DNA of 64,000 bases, taken from positions 1-64,000 of the forward strand of contig URDN01000006.1 of NCBI GenBank assembly GCA_900546495.1, given 5' to 3'. The stretch is from an uncultured Lachnospiraceae bacterium (lineage in GTDB: Bacteria > Bacillota > Clostridia > Lachnospirales > Lachnospiraceae). Below are positions 17,979 through 25,718 of the stretch, piece by piece. A model generated the notes under the pieces. That model made no database searches, was not told where the DNA came from, and was given only the letters and a program-made list of their open reading frames with translations. The position numbers were made by a program, and so were the translations under genes. How positions within the stretch are numbered: the first letter of the stretch is position 1; every line of letters starts with the position of its first letter.

Positions 17979-18100
17979 AGATGCACAGAAGAATATGTCA
18001 TGCGTTGCATGACGTGCATCTGGCAGCAAGAATGCCGAAGGCATTCTTGAATAGATGAGTAAAAATAAGTGCTCCCGATGCTGTTGTGTCCGGAGCACTT
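17979..18100 (+). other. Three tandem hairpins between yhaM and rlmD
   Basis: Hairpin 1: AGATGCAC (17979-17986) with GTGCATCT (18014-18021), enclosing GTCATGC-GTT-GCATGAC (17997-18013). Hairpin 2: CAAGAATGCC-GAA-GGCATTCTTG (18027-18049). Hairpin 3: AAGTGCTCC (18067-18075) with GGAGCACTT (18092-18100). None has a long T-run. All stems are perfect, so this stretch is strongly structured in RNA or single-stranded DNA. Confidence 0.7.
18024..18052 (+). repeat. Hairpin repeat, copy 1
   Basis: The core GCAGCAAGAATG ... GGCATTCTTGAAT recurs at 61677-61707. The conserved parts are the two stem arms and flanks, while the loop differs, which fits a mobile or selected hairpin element. Confidence 0.6.
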
Positions 18101-18244
18101 GATTTCTAAGAAAATAGGATGATATTTAATTTGCAGATTTCTGAAAAATGCAACGGTATTGGAAAAGAATAAGGCGTGAAATGATGCGATGATATTTATG
18201 CTTGTTGAAGTCTGAAAATGAAGTCACTTTTAGAAAGGGTAACT

Positions 18245-19621
18245 ATGCAGAAAAACGATGAATTGATTTTGAAAATAGAGGATATGGGCGTGGACGGAGC
18301 CGGTATCGGAAAAGCAGACGGTATGACATTTTTTGTCAAAGATGCCGTTATTGGCGATGTGGTGCGGGCGAAGGTCATGAAATTGAAAAAGACTTATGGC
18401 TATGCCCGTCTTATGGAGCTCCTGGAGGCGTCGCCGGATCGTGTGGAACCGAAATGTCCGTATTACAGACAGTGTGGCGGCTGTCAGATTCAGGCTTTGT
18501 CCTATGAAAAACAGTTAGAGTTTAAAGAGCGTAAAGTACGTAATAATCTGGAACGTATCGGTGGATTTTCGGAAATCCCGATGGAACCGATTGTTGGCAT
18601 GGAAGAATCGTATCATTATCGGAACAAGGCGCAGTTCCCGGTGGGAACAGACAAAGATGGCCATATCGTGACCGGATTTTATGCGGGACGCACACATACG
18701 ATCATTCCGAATCGTGACTGTGCATTGGGACTTCCTGTAAACCGGGAAATTCTGGATATTGTCATTGATTTTATGGAAAAATATCATGTTTCCGCGTACG
18801 ATGAGAAAACCGGAAAAGGACTGGTGCGTCATGTGCTGATTCGCTGTGGATTTACCAGTCAGGAGAAGATGGTCTGTCTGATCATCAATGGAAAAAGTCT
18901 GCCACACAGCGAAAAGCTGGTGGAAGCGTTGCGCGAAATTGATGGAATGACAAGTATTTCTATCAATTGTAATACTGAGCGTACCAATGTAATTCTTGGA
19001 CGAAAGACCATCGTGCTCTGGGGACAGGAATATATCACAGATCAGATTGGAGAAATTTCTTATGAGATCTCACCGGTATCTTTTTATCAGGTAAATCCGG
19101 TGCAGACAGAGAAACTTTATGGTCTCGCGTTGGAGTATGCCGATTTGCACGGAGAGGAAACTGTCTGGGATCTGTATTGCGGTATCGGAACAATTTCACT
19201 GTTTTTGGCGCAGAAGGCAAAACAGGTGTATGGTGTGGAGATCATTCCGCAGGCGATTGAAAATGCAAAACGAAATGCAGGGAAAAATGGCATCGAAAAT
19301 GCAGAATTTTTTGTTGGAAAATCCGAGGAAGTACTGCCGGAGTTTTATGAGAAAGAGGCGGCAGCAGGACGGAAGGCACATGCGGATGTGATTGTGGTAG
19401 ATCCGCCGAGAAAGGGATGCGACGAAAAACTGCTGGAGACGATTGTGAAAATGGCACCGGATCGTGTGGTTTATGTAAGCTGTGATTCTGCGACACTGGC
19501 GCGGGATCTGAAGATATTGTGTGAGCAGGGGTATGAATTAAAACGTGCCCGTGCGGTGGATCAATTTTGCCACACTGTTCATACAGAGAGTGTTTGTTTA
19601 ATGGAAAGAAAAGATAAATAA
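18245..19621 (+). CDS. rlmD: 23S rRNA (uracil-5-)-methyltransferase, RlmD/RlmCD type
   Basis: 458 residues. The N-terminal TRAM domain (about 1-60) is followed by an iron-sulfur cysteine set, KCPYYRQCGGCQ plus a later Cys in NRDCALG. The Rossmann methyltransferase has the SAM loop DLYCGIGTISLF, VDPPRKGC and the catalytic cysteine in YVSCDSATLARD. It methylates uracil C5 in 23S rRNA; whether it covers one or two sites cannot be told. The ATG at 18245 (AAAGGG upstream) is preferred over an in-frame ATG at 18218. Confidence 0.94.
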   Translation: MQKNDELILKIEDMGVDGAGIGKADGMTFFVKDAVIGDVVRAKVMKLKKTYGYARLMELLEASPDRVEPKCPYYRQCGGCQIQALSYEKQLEFKERKVRNNLERIGGFSEIPMEPIVGMEESYHYRNKAQFPVGTDKDGHIVTGFYAGRTHTIIPNRDCALGLPVNREILDIVIDFMEKYHVSAYDEKTGKGLVRHVLIRCGFTSQEKMVCLIINGKSLPHSEKLVEALREIDGMTSISINCNTERTNVILGRKTIVLWGQEYITDQIGEISYEISPVSFYQVNPVQTEKLYGLALEYADLHGEETVWDLYCGIGTISLFLAQKAKQVYGVEIIPQAIENAKRNAGKNGIENAEFFVGKSEEVLPEFYEKEAAAGRKAHADVIVVDPPRKGCDEKLLETIVKMAPDRVVYVSCDSATLARDLKILCEQGYELKRARAVDQFCHTVHTESVCLMERKDK

Positions 19622-19650
19622 GGGAGCAAATTGCAGAAAAGGAGAATGTG

Positions 19651-19770
19651 ATGTACAGACCATCAATGTATAATAAACACGATGAATCAATGTATGCTTT
19701 TGCAGAATTGTTTAATAATTGTAAGGTTTGCAATGATGTCATAATGAAACCGAATGATGAAGAAACGTAA
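19651..19770 (+). CDS. Possible 39-residue peptide, function unknown
   Basis: ATG at 19651 with a good AGGAG eight bases upstream, ending at TAA 19768. The sequence is acidic and Met/Asn-rich with a C-x2-C (CKVC). It sits exactly at the left border of the decayed restriction-modification locus, so it may be a gene, or a remnant that kept a start site. No family recognised. Confidence 0.35.
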   Translation: MYRPSMYNKHDESMYAFAELFNNCKVCNDVIMKPNDEET

Positions 19771-20870
19771 GAATTGCAAGAGATTTGTTGTGCGAAGATG
19801 GACTCATTATGATCTCTATGGATGAAAATGAAAGTACAAATTTGAAGAAGATGTGCGATGAAGTATTTGGAGAAAGCAATTATATTGGGGAGATTATTCG
19901 CAAGACAAAGTCAATGACGGCAGATAATGGAAATGGATTTAATACACAGCATGAAATACTGGTACTTTATGCAAAGAACAAACCGCTTGTTGTATTGCAT
20001 GGAGAGGAAAAGGAATTCAGTAATTATTCAAATCCGGATGATGATCCGAATGGAGATTGGTGTCCGGGTGATCCCAGTGCCAAGAGCGGGGGAGCGACGA
20101 CTAGCTTTGGAATCGAAAACCCATATACCCATCGTATCGATTACCCACCATCCGGAAGATATTGGGCATTTTCTAAAACTACATTAAAAAAATATATTGC
20201 GACTGGAAAAATAAAGTTTAAAACAGCCTATGGGGAGAAAGAAAGAGGTTTTATTTTTAAGAGATATAAAAAGGATGCAACCTCATATTATGATCCTGTT
20301 CACAGTTTGTTCGCGACAGAAAATGAATATATGAATCAGGCGGCTACAATTGAGATTAAGAAATTGTTTGGTGATAATGTTTTCAGTTACCCAAAGCCGG
20401 TAAGCTTCTTAAAAAAACTGATCCAATATGCAACAGATGAGGAAGATATTGTTCTTGATTTCTTTTCCGGTTCAGCAACGACAGCTCAGGCAATCATTGA
20501 ATTGAATCAGGAAGAGGAGACAAATAGAAAATTTATTATGGTGCAGATCCCGGAAGCATTAGAAGAAAGTTCCATTGCATACAAGCAAGGATTTCAAACA
20601 TTATGTGAGATAGGTTGTGCACGAATCGATAAGGTATTATCTGAATCAGATTCAAAGGAAGGGTACAGGTATTTTAAACTTGATTCTTCAAATATGAAGG
20701 AGGTTTTTTATCGCCCATCAGAAGTAGAACAAGGATCGTTTGGTTTATATGTAGACAATATCAAAGAAGATCGTTCTTCGGAGGATTTGCTTTTTCAGGT
20801 TATGCTTTCAGAGCAGAAAAACATATTCAACCCTATGTATTTACAGATGGAAATGCTGCTAAGAGTGTAG
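19764..20870 (+). pseudogene. Type III DNA methyltransferase (mod), truncated at both ends
   Basis: Homology to the Mod subunit starts abruptly at ARDLLCEDGLIMISMDENE and runs through NYIGEIIRKTKS, FNTQHEILVLYAKN, FSYPKPVSFLKKL and the SAM motif VLDFFSGSATTAQA. The N-terminal third, with the DPPY catalytic motif and a proper start, is missing (in-frame stop at 19758). At the 3' end Mod homology stops near SEDLLFQVML, then the frame continues into res sequence read out of frame until TAG at 20868. A methylase without DPPY is not expected to work. Confidence 0.85.
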
Positions 20871-21187
20871 AACGCCAATTTGCTGAGGCGTTGGATGGAG
20901 CAGCAGAAGTATGCGCATATGCGAAACTTCCGAAAACATATGTAATTCCGACACCGGTAGGAAATTATAGTCCTGATTGGGCAATTGCATTTAAGGAAGG
21001 AACGGTTAAGCATGTATTTGTTGTAGCTGAGACGAAGGGAACGATGGAATCTTTGCAGCTTAGACCGATTGAACAGGCAAAAATAATGTGTGCAAGAAAG
21101 CTCTTTAATGAGATTTCTACAGACAATGTAGTTTATCATGATGTTGATAGCTACCAGAGCTTGTTGAATATATTATACCTTCAATAG
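20798..21187 (+). pseudogene. Type III restriction subunit (res), C-terminal remnant
   Basis: In a different frame from mod, sequence reading GYAFRAEKHIQPYVF, then VERQFAEALD, YAKLPKTYVIPTPVGNYSPD and VVAETKG is the C-terminal nuclease part of a type III Res protein (PD-ExK-like PDW and AETKG). About 130 codons remain of roughly 900-1,000; the helicase is gone. It begins inside the mod fragment at a shared GGTTATGCTT, so a single deletion joined mod to res. The C-terminus and stop are intact. Confidence 0.85.
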
Positions 21188-21376
21188 AAAAGAAGTTTGT
21201 GGATTGATCAGGAAAGATAATGTAACAGATGAATTTGCGTATTGATTAGATTAAAAAAATGTCATGTTTATCAATTCCTATCTTTACAGTATGATATAAA
21301 AATGCTAAACTACCTGTTAAGAAAATTTATCTTAAGTTAAGGCATTGATAGTTACTGAAAGAAGGAATTGGCAGAC

Positions 21377-22306
21377 ATGACATTTGTGCAATTAAAATAT
21401 ATATTGACCATAGCAGAAACGAAATCACTGAATAAGGCGGCAGAACAGTTATATGTATCGCAGCCGTCCCTGACTAATGCGTTAAAAGAACTGGAAAAAG
21501 AAGTGGGAATTACCATTTTTTTTCGTACCGGGCGTGGTGTCACATTGACAAACGATGGTGTGGAATTTTTGACGTATGCCCGTGAGATATATCGAGAGTA
21601 TGAACAGCTAATGCAGCGTTATGGGGATGGTGGCTCTTATAAAAAGAAATTTGCGGTGTCTACGCAGCATTATTCCTTTGCAGTAAAAGCATTTGTGGAT
21701 GTGGCAAAAAAGCTGGATATGTCCAAATATGAATTAGCTATCCGTGAGACCAAGACAGCGGAAGTCATTCAGGAAGTAAGCACGATGAAAAGCGAGATTG
21801 GCGTGTTATATCTGAGCGAATTCAACCGGAAATCTATGGAAAAGTTATTTAAGTCGGCAAATCTGGAATTTCATCCACTGATCACATGCAAAGCGTATGT
21901 GTATTTGTGGAAAGATCATCCGTTGGCGAAAGAACCATATCTGACACTTGAACAACTGGAACATTATCCATGTCTGTCTTTTGAACAGGGAGATGCCAGT
22001 TCCTTTTATCTGGCAGAAGAATTGTTCCCAACGAATGAATATAGTCAGATCATTCATGCCAATGACAGGGCAACAATGTTGAATCTTATGGTTGGATTAA
22101 ACGGATATACACTGTGTTCCGGTTTGATCTGTGAGGAGTTAAACGGCAGCGATTATCGGGCAGTACCGTTTCGAAGTGAAGAACAGACCGATGATACACA
22201 GGAAGAAAATCAGATGGAGATTGGGTATGTCACCAGAAGAAATTTGATTTTGAGTAAATTGGGACAGGAGTATGTGGCAGCACTGCGACAGTATTTGGCG
22301 CAGTAG
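21377..22306 (+). CDS. LysR-family regulator of the adjacent sulfur cluster
   Basis: 309 residues. The winged helix-turn-helix is at 1-60 (FVQLKYILTIAETKSLNKAAEQ in part, LYVSQPSLTNALKELE), then a linker helix and a periplasmic-binding-like effector domain. The ATG at 21377 has GAAGGAA upstream. It is on the same strand as trxB-trxA-assT-ssuACB and separated from it by two terminators, so it is its own transcript; control of the cluster is inferred from proximity and from a palindrome at 22535. TTGAT/ATCAA motifs also occur before its own start. Confidence 0.9.
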   Translation: MTFVQLKYILTIAETKSLNKAAEQLYVSQPSLTNALKELEKEVGITIFFRTGRGVTLTNDGVEFLTYAREIYREYEQLMQRYGDGGSYKKKFAVSTQHYSFAVKAFVDVAKKLDMSKYELAIRETKTAEVIQEVSTMKSEIGVLYLSEFNRKSMEKLFKSANLEFHPLITCKAYVYLWKDHPLAKEPYLTLEQLEHYPCLSFEQGDASSFYLAEELFPTNEYSQIIHANDRATMLNLMVGLNGYTLCSGLICEELNGSDYRAVPFRSEEQTDDTQEENQMEIGYVTRRNLILSKLGQEYVAALRQYLAQ

Positions 22307-22373
22307 TTTCGGGTAATTGTGTGGTTCGTAGTGCATGATGGCGCAAAAATTTACTGATATCACTTTGCAGATG

Positions 22374-22442
22374 AAGACCTTCTGTATTTTTTCTCAAGGA
22401 GCGATTGGTAGCGACGGAGACAAAATACAGAAGGTCTTTTAT
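22374..22442 (+). terminator. 17-bp perfect stem after the LysR gene
   Basis: AAGACCTTCTGTATTTT (22374-22390) pairs perfectly with AAAATACAGAAGGTCTT (22422-22438), with a 31-base loop and a short T-run. Confidence 0.8.
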
Positions 22443-22476
22443 TAAAACCTGAATAGTAAATTTTAAGCACCAACAA

Positions 22477-22514
22477 CCAGATATAGCAAAAAACTATAAC
22501 TGGCTATTTTTTTT
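22477..22514 (+). terminator. Second terminator before trxB
   Basis: CCAGATATAG (22477-22486) pairs with CTATAACTGG (22494-22503, one mismatch), then CTA and T8. Together with 22374-22442 it fills the 310-base gap between the LysR gene and trxB and isolates the operon from upstream reading. Confidence 0.75.
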
Positions 22515-22519
22515 GTGTA

Positions 22520-22552
22520 TTAGACAGTCCTTATTTGATGTGTTAGTATCAA
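22520..22552 (+). promoter_or_regulatory. Candidate LysR-controlled promoter of trxB operon
   Basis: TTAGAC (22520-22525), an 18-base spacer and TAGTAT (22544-22549). An 18-base palindrome TTGAT-N8-ATCAA (22535-22552) overlaps the -10 and contains a T-N11-A pattern as LysR sites do. Confidence 0.5.
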
Positions 22553-22616
22553 TGACATGCAAAACCTATTAAGCAAGTATGAATAATAGGAAATATAAAA
22601 ACGGGAGGAAAAACGA

Positions 22617-23516
22617 ATGACAGATGTTCTGATCATCGGAAGTGGACCGGCAGGTATGACTGCAGCAATTTATGCAAAACGTGCCAACCTGGACGTATTG
22701 GTAGTAGAAAAAGAATATGAAGGAACCGGTCAGATGGCAGAGAGTAGCCGCATTGACAACTATCCCGGTTTTTATGGAAGTAACGGTTATGAATTAGGCG
22801 AAAAAATTCGGGAGCATGTGGAAGCACTTGATGTTGCGTTTCTCGAAGGTGAAGCAGTTTCCTTTGAAAAAACAGATGCAGGATTTAAAACCACATTAGA
22901 AAACGATGAGGTATTAGAAAGTAAAACAGTAATTTACACCGCGGGAGCAGCCCATCGGAAACTTAGTGTTTCGGGAAGTGAAAAATTCGAAAATAAAGGA
23001 ATTTCTTACTGTGCATCCTGTGACGGCGCTTTTTACCGGGAAAAAGATGTGGCAGTGATCGGTGGAGGAAACAGCGCATTAGATGATGCTTTGTTACTTT
23101 CCGAAATCTGTAATAAAGTTTATCTGATTCACCGCAGAGCAGAATTTCGCGGAGCTGCATCGACACTTGAAAAACTGGAGCAGAAAGAAAATGTAGAAAT
23201 CATCCGAAATGCAAAGGTACAGGAAATCACCGGTGAGAAGAAAACCGAAAAGCTTTTGTTAGATACAGGAGCAATACTTGAGATTCAGGGCGTTTTCGTA
23301 GCAATCGGCATGATTCCTCAGACAGAAACCGTCAAAGATCTGGTGGCATTGGATGAGAGCGGATACATCAAAGCAGGTGAAGATGGTATCACTTCAGAAG
23401 ATGGATTTTTTGTAGCAGGTGATGTCAGAACAAAAGAACTCAGACAGATCATCACCGCAGCAGCAGATGGTGCAAATTCAGCAAATTCAGCAATTCAGTA
23501 TATTATCAGAAAATAA
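22617..23516 (+). CDS. trxB: Thioredoxin reductase
   Basis: 299-residue flavoprotein transferring electrons from NADPH to thioredoxin. FAD loop IIGSGPAGMTAAIYA, redox pair Cys132/Cys135 in CASC, NADPH loop GGGNSALDDALLL with HRRAEFR (the NADPH-type arginines), and the second FAD motif FVAGDVRTK are all present. Slightly short but complete. First gene of a same-strand run trxB-trxA-assT-ssuA-ssuC-ssuB. A housekeeping copy probably exists elsewhere; this one looks dedicated to the cluster. Confidence 0.94.
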   Translation: MTDVLIIGSGPAGMTAAIYAKRANLDVLVVEKEYEGTGQMAESSRIDNYPGFYGSNGYELGEKIREHVEALDVAFLEGEAVSFEKTDAGFKTTLENDEVLESKTVIYTAGAAHRKLSVSGSEKFENKGISYCASCDGAFYREKDVAVIGGGNSALDDALLLSEICNKVYLIHRRAEFRGAASTLEKLEQKENVEIIRNAKVQEITGEKKTEKLLLDTGAILEIQGVFVAIGMIPQTETVKDLVALDESGYIKAGEDGITSEDGFFVAGDVRTKELRQIITAAADGANSANSAIQYIIRK

Positions 23517-23586
23517 CGTAAAAATAGCACACTAAGTAAGAATACAGGGTGGAGAATTTAAGTCAAACATAGGTGAGACTTGGCGC

Positions 23587-23630
23587 GTGATTCTGGTCAG
23601 CGCAAGCTGACATATTTTTCTCAGAATCAC
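23587..23630 (+). promoter_or_regulatory. GNRA-capped hairpin between trxB and trxA
   Basis: GTGATTCTG (23587-23595) pairs with CAGAATCAC (23622-23630); stacked on it GTCAGC-GCAA-GCTGAC (23596-23611). A 10-base U-rich bulge lies on the 3' side. 15 perfect pairs with a GCAA tetraloop. No terminator T-run follows. Confidence 0.65.
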
Positions 23631-23685
23631 TGTGCATTTTCGCGGAGCGTTTTAACCCAGGATGAGATAGAAAGGAAACAACAGC

Positions 23686-23997
23686 ATGGTAAACGAATTG
23701 ACCAGAGAAAATTTTGACAAAACAATCAGAGAGCACAGCACTGTCGTTGTGGAATTCTATTCTGCAACCTGTAAGCACTGTAAGAAGCTGGAGGCAGGTA
23801 TCACAGAACTTTCCGAAGAAGCAGGAAATGATGTTTATTTCGGAAAAGTACTGATTCCGGATGAACTGTCTCTGGCAGACGAATATGAAATCAGTTCCGT
23901 ACCGACATTGTTATATTTCAAGGACGGAGAGATCAGAGAAAAATCCGTAGGATTTACACACAAATTAATCATTGCAGAAAATATCAAAAAACTTTAG
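23686..23997 (+). CDS. trxA: Thioredoxin-like protein with CKHC active site
   Basis: 103-residue single-domain thioredoxin fold. The active site is T-C29-K-H-C32 in place of W-C-G-P-C; the cis-proline loop is SVPTLLYF and the buried region VVVEFYSATC is typical. A CxHC dipeptide tends to give a more oxidising protein than CGPC (family knowledge), so its role may differ from general reduction. No signal peptide. AAAGGAAA precedes the ATG. Sits between its reductase and the AssT-like enzyme. Confidence 0.9.
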   Translation: MVNELTRENFDKTIREHSTVVVEFYSATCKHCKKLEAGITELSEEAGNDVYFGKVLIPDELSLADEYEISSVPTLLYFKDGEIREKSVGFTHKLIIAENIKKL

Positions 23998-24087
23998 ACC
24001 GAACTGCCTTTGTGAGTGATACTTCTTTACACGTGTTCAAGAAAGGAGAAAGGTCAGATTTACATAATAGAACAGGAGATAAGTAAA

Positions 24088-25581
24088 ATGGGATATCCAA
24101 GTATTTTTCCAACAGGAACATTAATTTACGATAAAGACAAAACATTCAACGGTTACACCGTTTTTCCATCCGCAAAAGGAGCACTCTTGATCGACATGAA
24201 CGGCCGTGAAGTTCAGCTCTGGGCAGGACTTGGCGGATTTCCAAACAAAATTCTGCCGGGCGGATATGTAATGGGAACCACGGGAACCAGACCTGGTAAA
24301 AAGGCTTACCAGGATCAGATCGATCTGGTTCAGGTAGACTGGGACGGTAATATCGTATGGAAGTTCGATAAAACAGAGCTGATTGCCGATGGAGATAAAG
24401 ATCCGGTTTATATGGCAAGACAGCATCATGATTTCCAGAGAGAGGGATCTGCCGTGGGATACTATTATCCGGGGGGAGAGCCAAAAACAGACAGTGGAAA
24501 TACGTTACTTTTGACACATGAGAACTTGTACAATCATGATATTTCCGACAAACGACTGATCGATGACAAGATCATCGAAGTAGACTGGGAAGGAAATATT
24601 TTATGGAGCTGGCGAGCAAGTGATCATTTTGAACAGCTTGGATTTGACGAAGCAGCAAAAAATGCATTGTTCCGTAATCCATGCCTGCAGGGCGAAGCCG
24701 GCGGCGACTGGATGCACATCAACAGCATGTCCGTATTAGGCGAGAACAAATGGTATGATCAGGGCGATGAGCGTTTCCATCCGGATAATATCATCATTGA
24801 TGCACGAAATTCCAACATTCTTGCCATCATCAGCAAAGAGACCGGTGACATTGTATGGCGCGTGGGACCGGATTTCAATGAGAACGAAGCAACCAAAAAA
24901 CTTGGATGGATCATCGGACAGCATCATTTGCATATGATTCCGAAAGGACTTCCGGGAGAAGGTGATCTGCTTGTATTTGATAACGGTGGTGAAGGCGGTT
25001 ACGGTACACCAAATCCTGGTGCATTAACCGGTGTCAACAACGCAAGAAGAGATTATTCCAGAGTATTACAGTTCAATCCGATCACACTGGAGATCACATG
25101 GCAGTACACACCGTTAGAAGCAGGAAACCTGTTATTTACAGATGCATCTAAATTTTACAGCTCTTACATCAGTGGCGCACAGAGACTTCCAAACGGAAAT
25201 ACACTGATCACAGAGGGATCTGACGGACGTCTGATCGAGGTAACACCGGATCACGAGATCGTATGGGAGTATATTAATCCGTATTTCAACACCATTCTTG
25301 GACAGTTTACCAACAACATGGTATATCGTGCATACCGTGTACCGTATGAGTGGATTCCACAGGTGGAGAAACCGGAAGAGATTTCCGTAGAGCCGATCGA
25401 TGTAGAAACTTTCCGTGTGCCGGGTTCTTTAGTAGGAAACGGACTTGGAAAAGTGACAACCATCGATGGTGTAGATCCAAATGCACGTCTGATGACAGGT
25501 GGCGGCGCATCCGAGGATGGAGATGAAGAAGTAAACTTCTGTGTTGCAACTGTAAAGAAAAGCGATCTGATCAAGAAATAG
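24088..25581 (+). CDS. assT: Aryl-sulfate sulfotransferase-like protein, cytoplasmic
   Basis: 497 residues with beta-propeller repeats of the type 'D-x-DGNIVWKF', 'EGNILWSW', 'TGDIVWRVG', 'HEIVWEY'. AssT enzymes move sulfate between phenols without PAPS. Conserved segments are RQHHDFQREG, DWMHINSM (His210, like the first active-site His of E. coli AssT), GQHHLH (279-282) and SRVLQFNP. In the late blade ISGAQRLPNGNTLITEG there is no obvious counterpart to the sulfated His of E. coli. Only two cysteines (199 and 485). There is no signal peptide, unlike the periplasmic enzyme. The ATG at 24088 follows AGGAGAT. Confidence 0.82.
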   Translation: MGYPSIFPTGTLIYDKDKTFNGYTVFPSAKGALLIDMNGREVQLWAGLGGFPNKILPGGYVMGTTGTRPGKKAYQDQIDLVQVDWDGNIVWKFDKTELIADGDKDPVYMARQHHDFQREGSAVGYYYPGGEPKTDSGNTLLLTHENLYNHDISDKRLIDDKIIEVDWEGNILWSWRASDHFEQLGFDEAAKNALFRNPCLQGEAGGDWMHINSMSVLGENKWYDQGDERFHPDNIIIDARNSNILAIISKETGDIVWRVGPDFNENEATKKLGWIIGQHHLHMIPKGLPGEGDLLVFDNGGEGGYGTPNPGALTGVNNARRDYSRVLQFNPITLEITWQYTPLEAGNLLFTDASKFYSSYISGAQRLPNGNTLITEGSDGRLIEVTPDHEIVWEYINPYFNTILGQFTNNMVYRAYRVPYEWIPQVEKPEEISVEPIDVETFRVPGSLVGNGLGKVTTIDGVDPNARLMTGGGASEDGDEEVNFCVATVKKSDLIKK

Positions 25582-25592
25582 GAAGATTATCT

Positions 25593-25671
25593 GTTTCACA
25601 AAGAAATAAATAATAAAGAAACAATAGATACATAACACAGGCAGGTGGAAAAAGATATCTGTTTGTGAAAC
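25593..25671 (+). promoter_or_regulatory. Inverted repeat in assT-ssuA gap
   Basis: GTTTCACAAA (25593-25602) is perfectly complementary to TTTGTGAAAC (25662-25671). In the transcript it would close a 59-base loop between assT and ssuA. Confidence 0.5.
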
Positions 25672-25718
25672 AAATGAGAGTTAAAAAGTAGAATTCCGCA
25701 GAAAGGGAGTGAAGGAAA

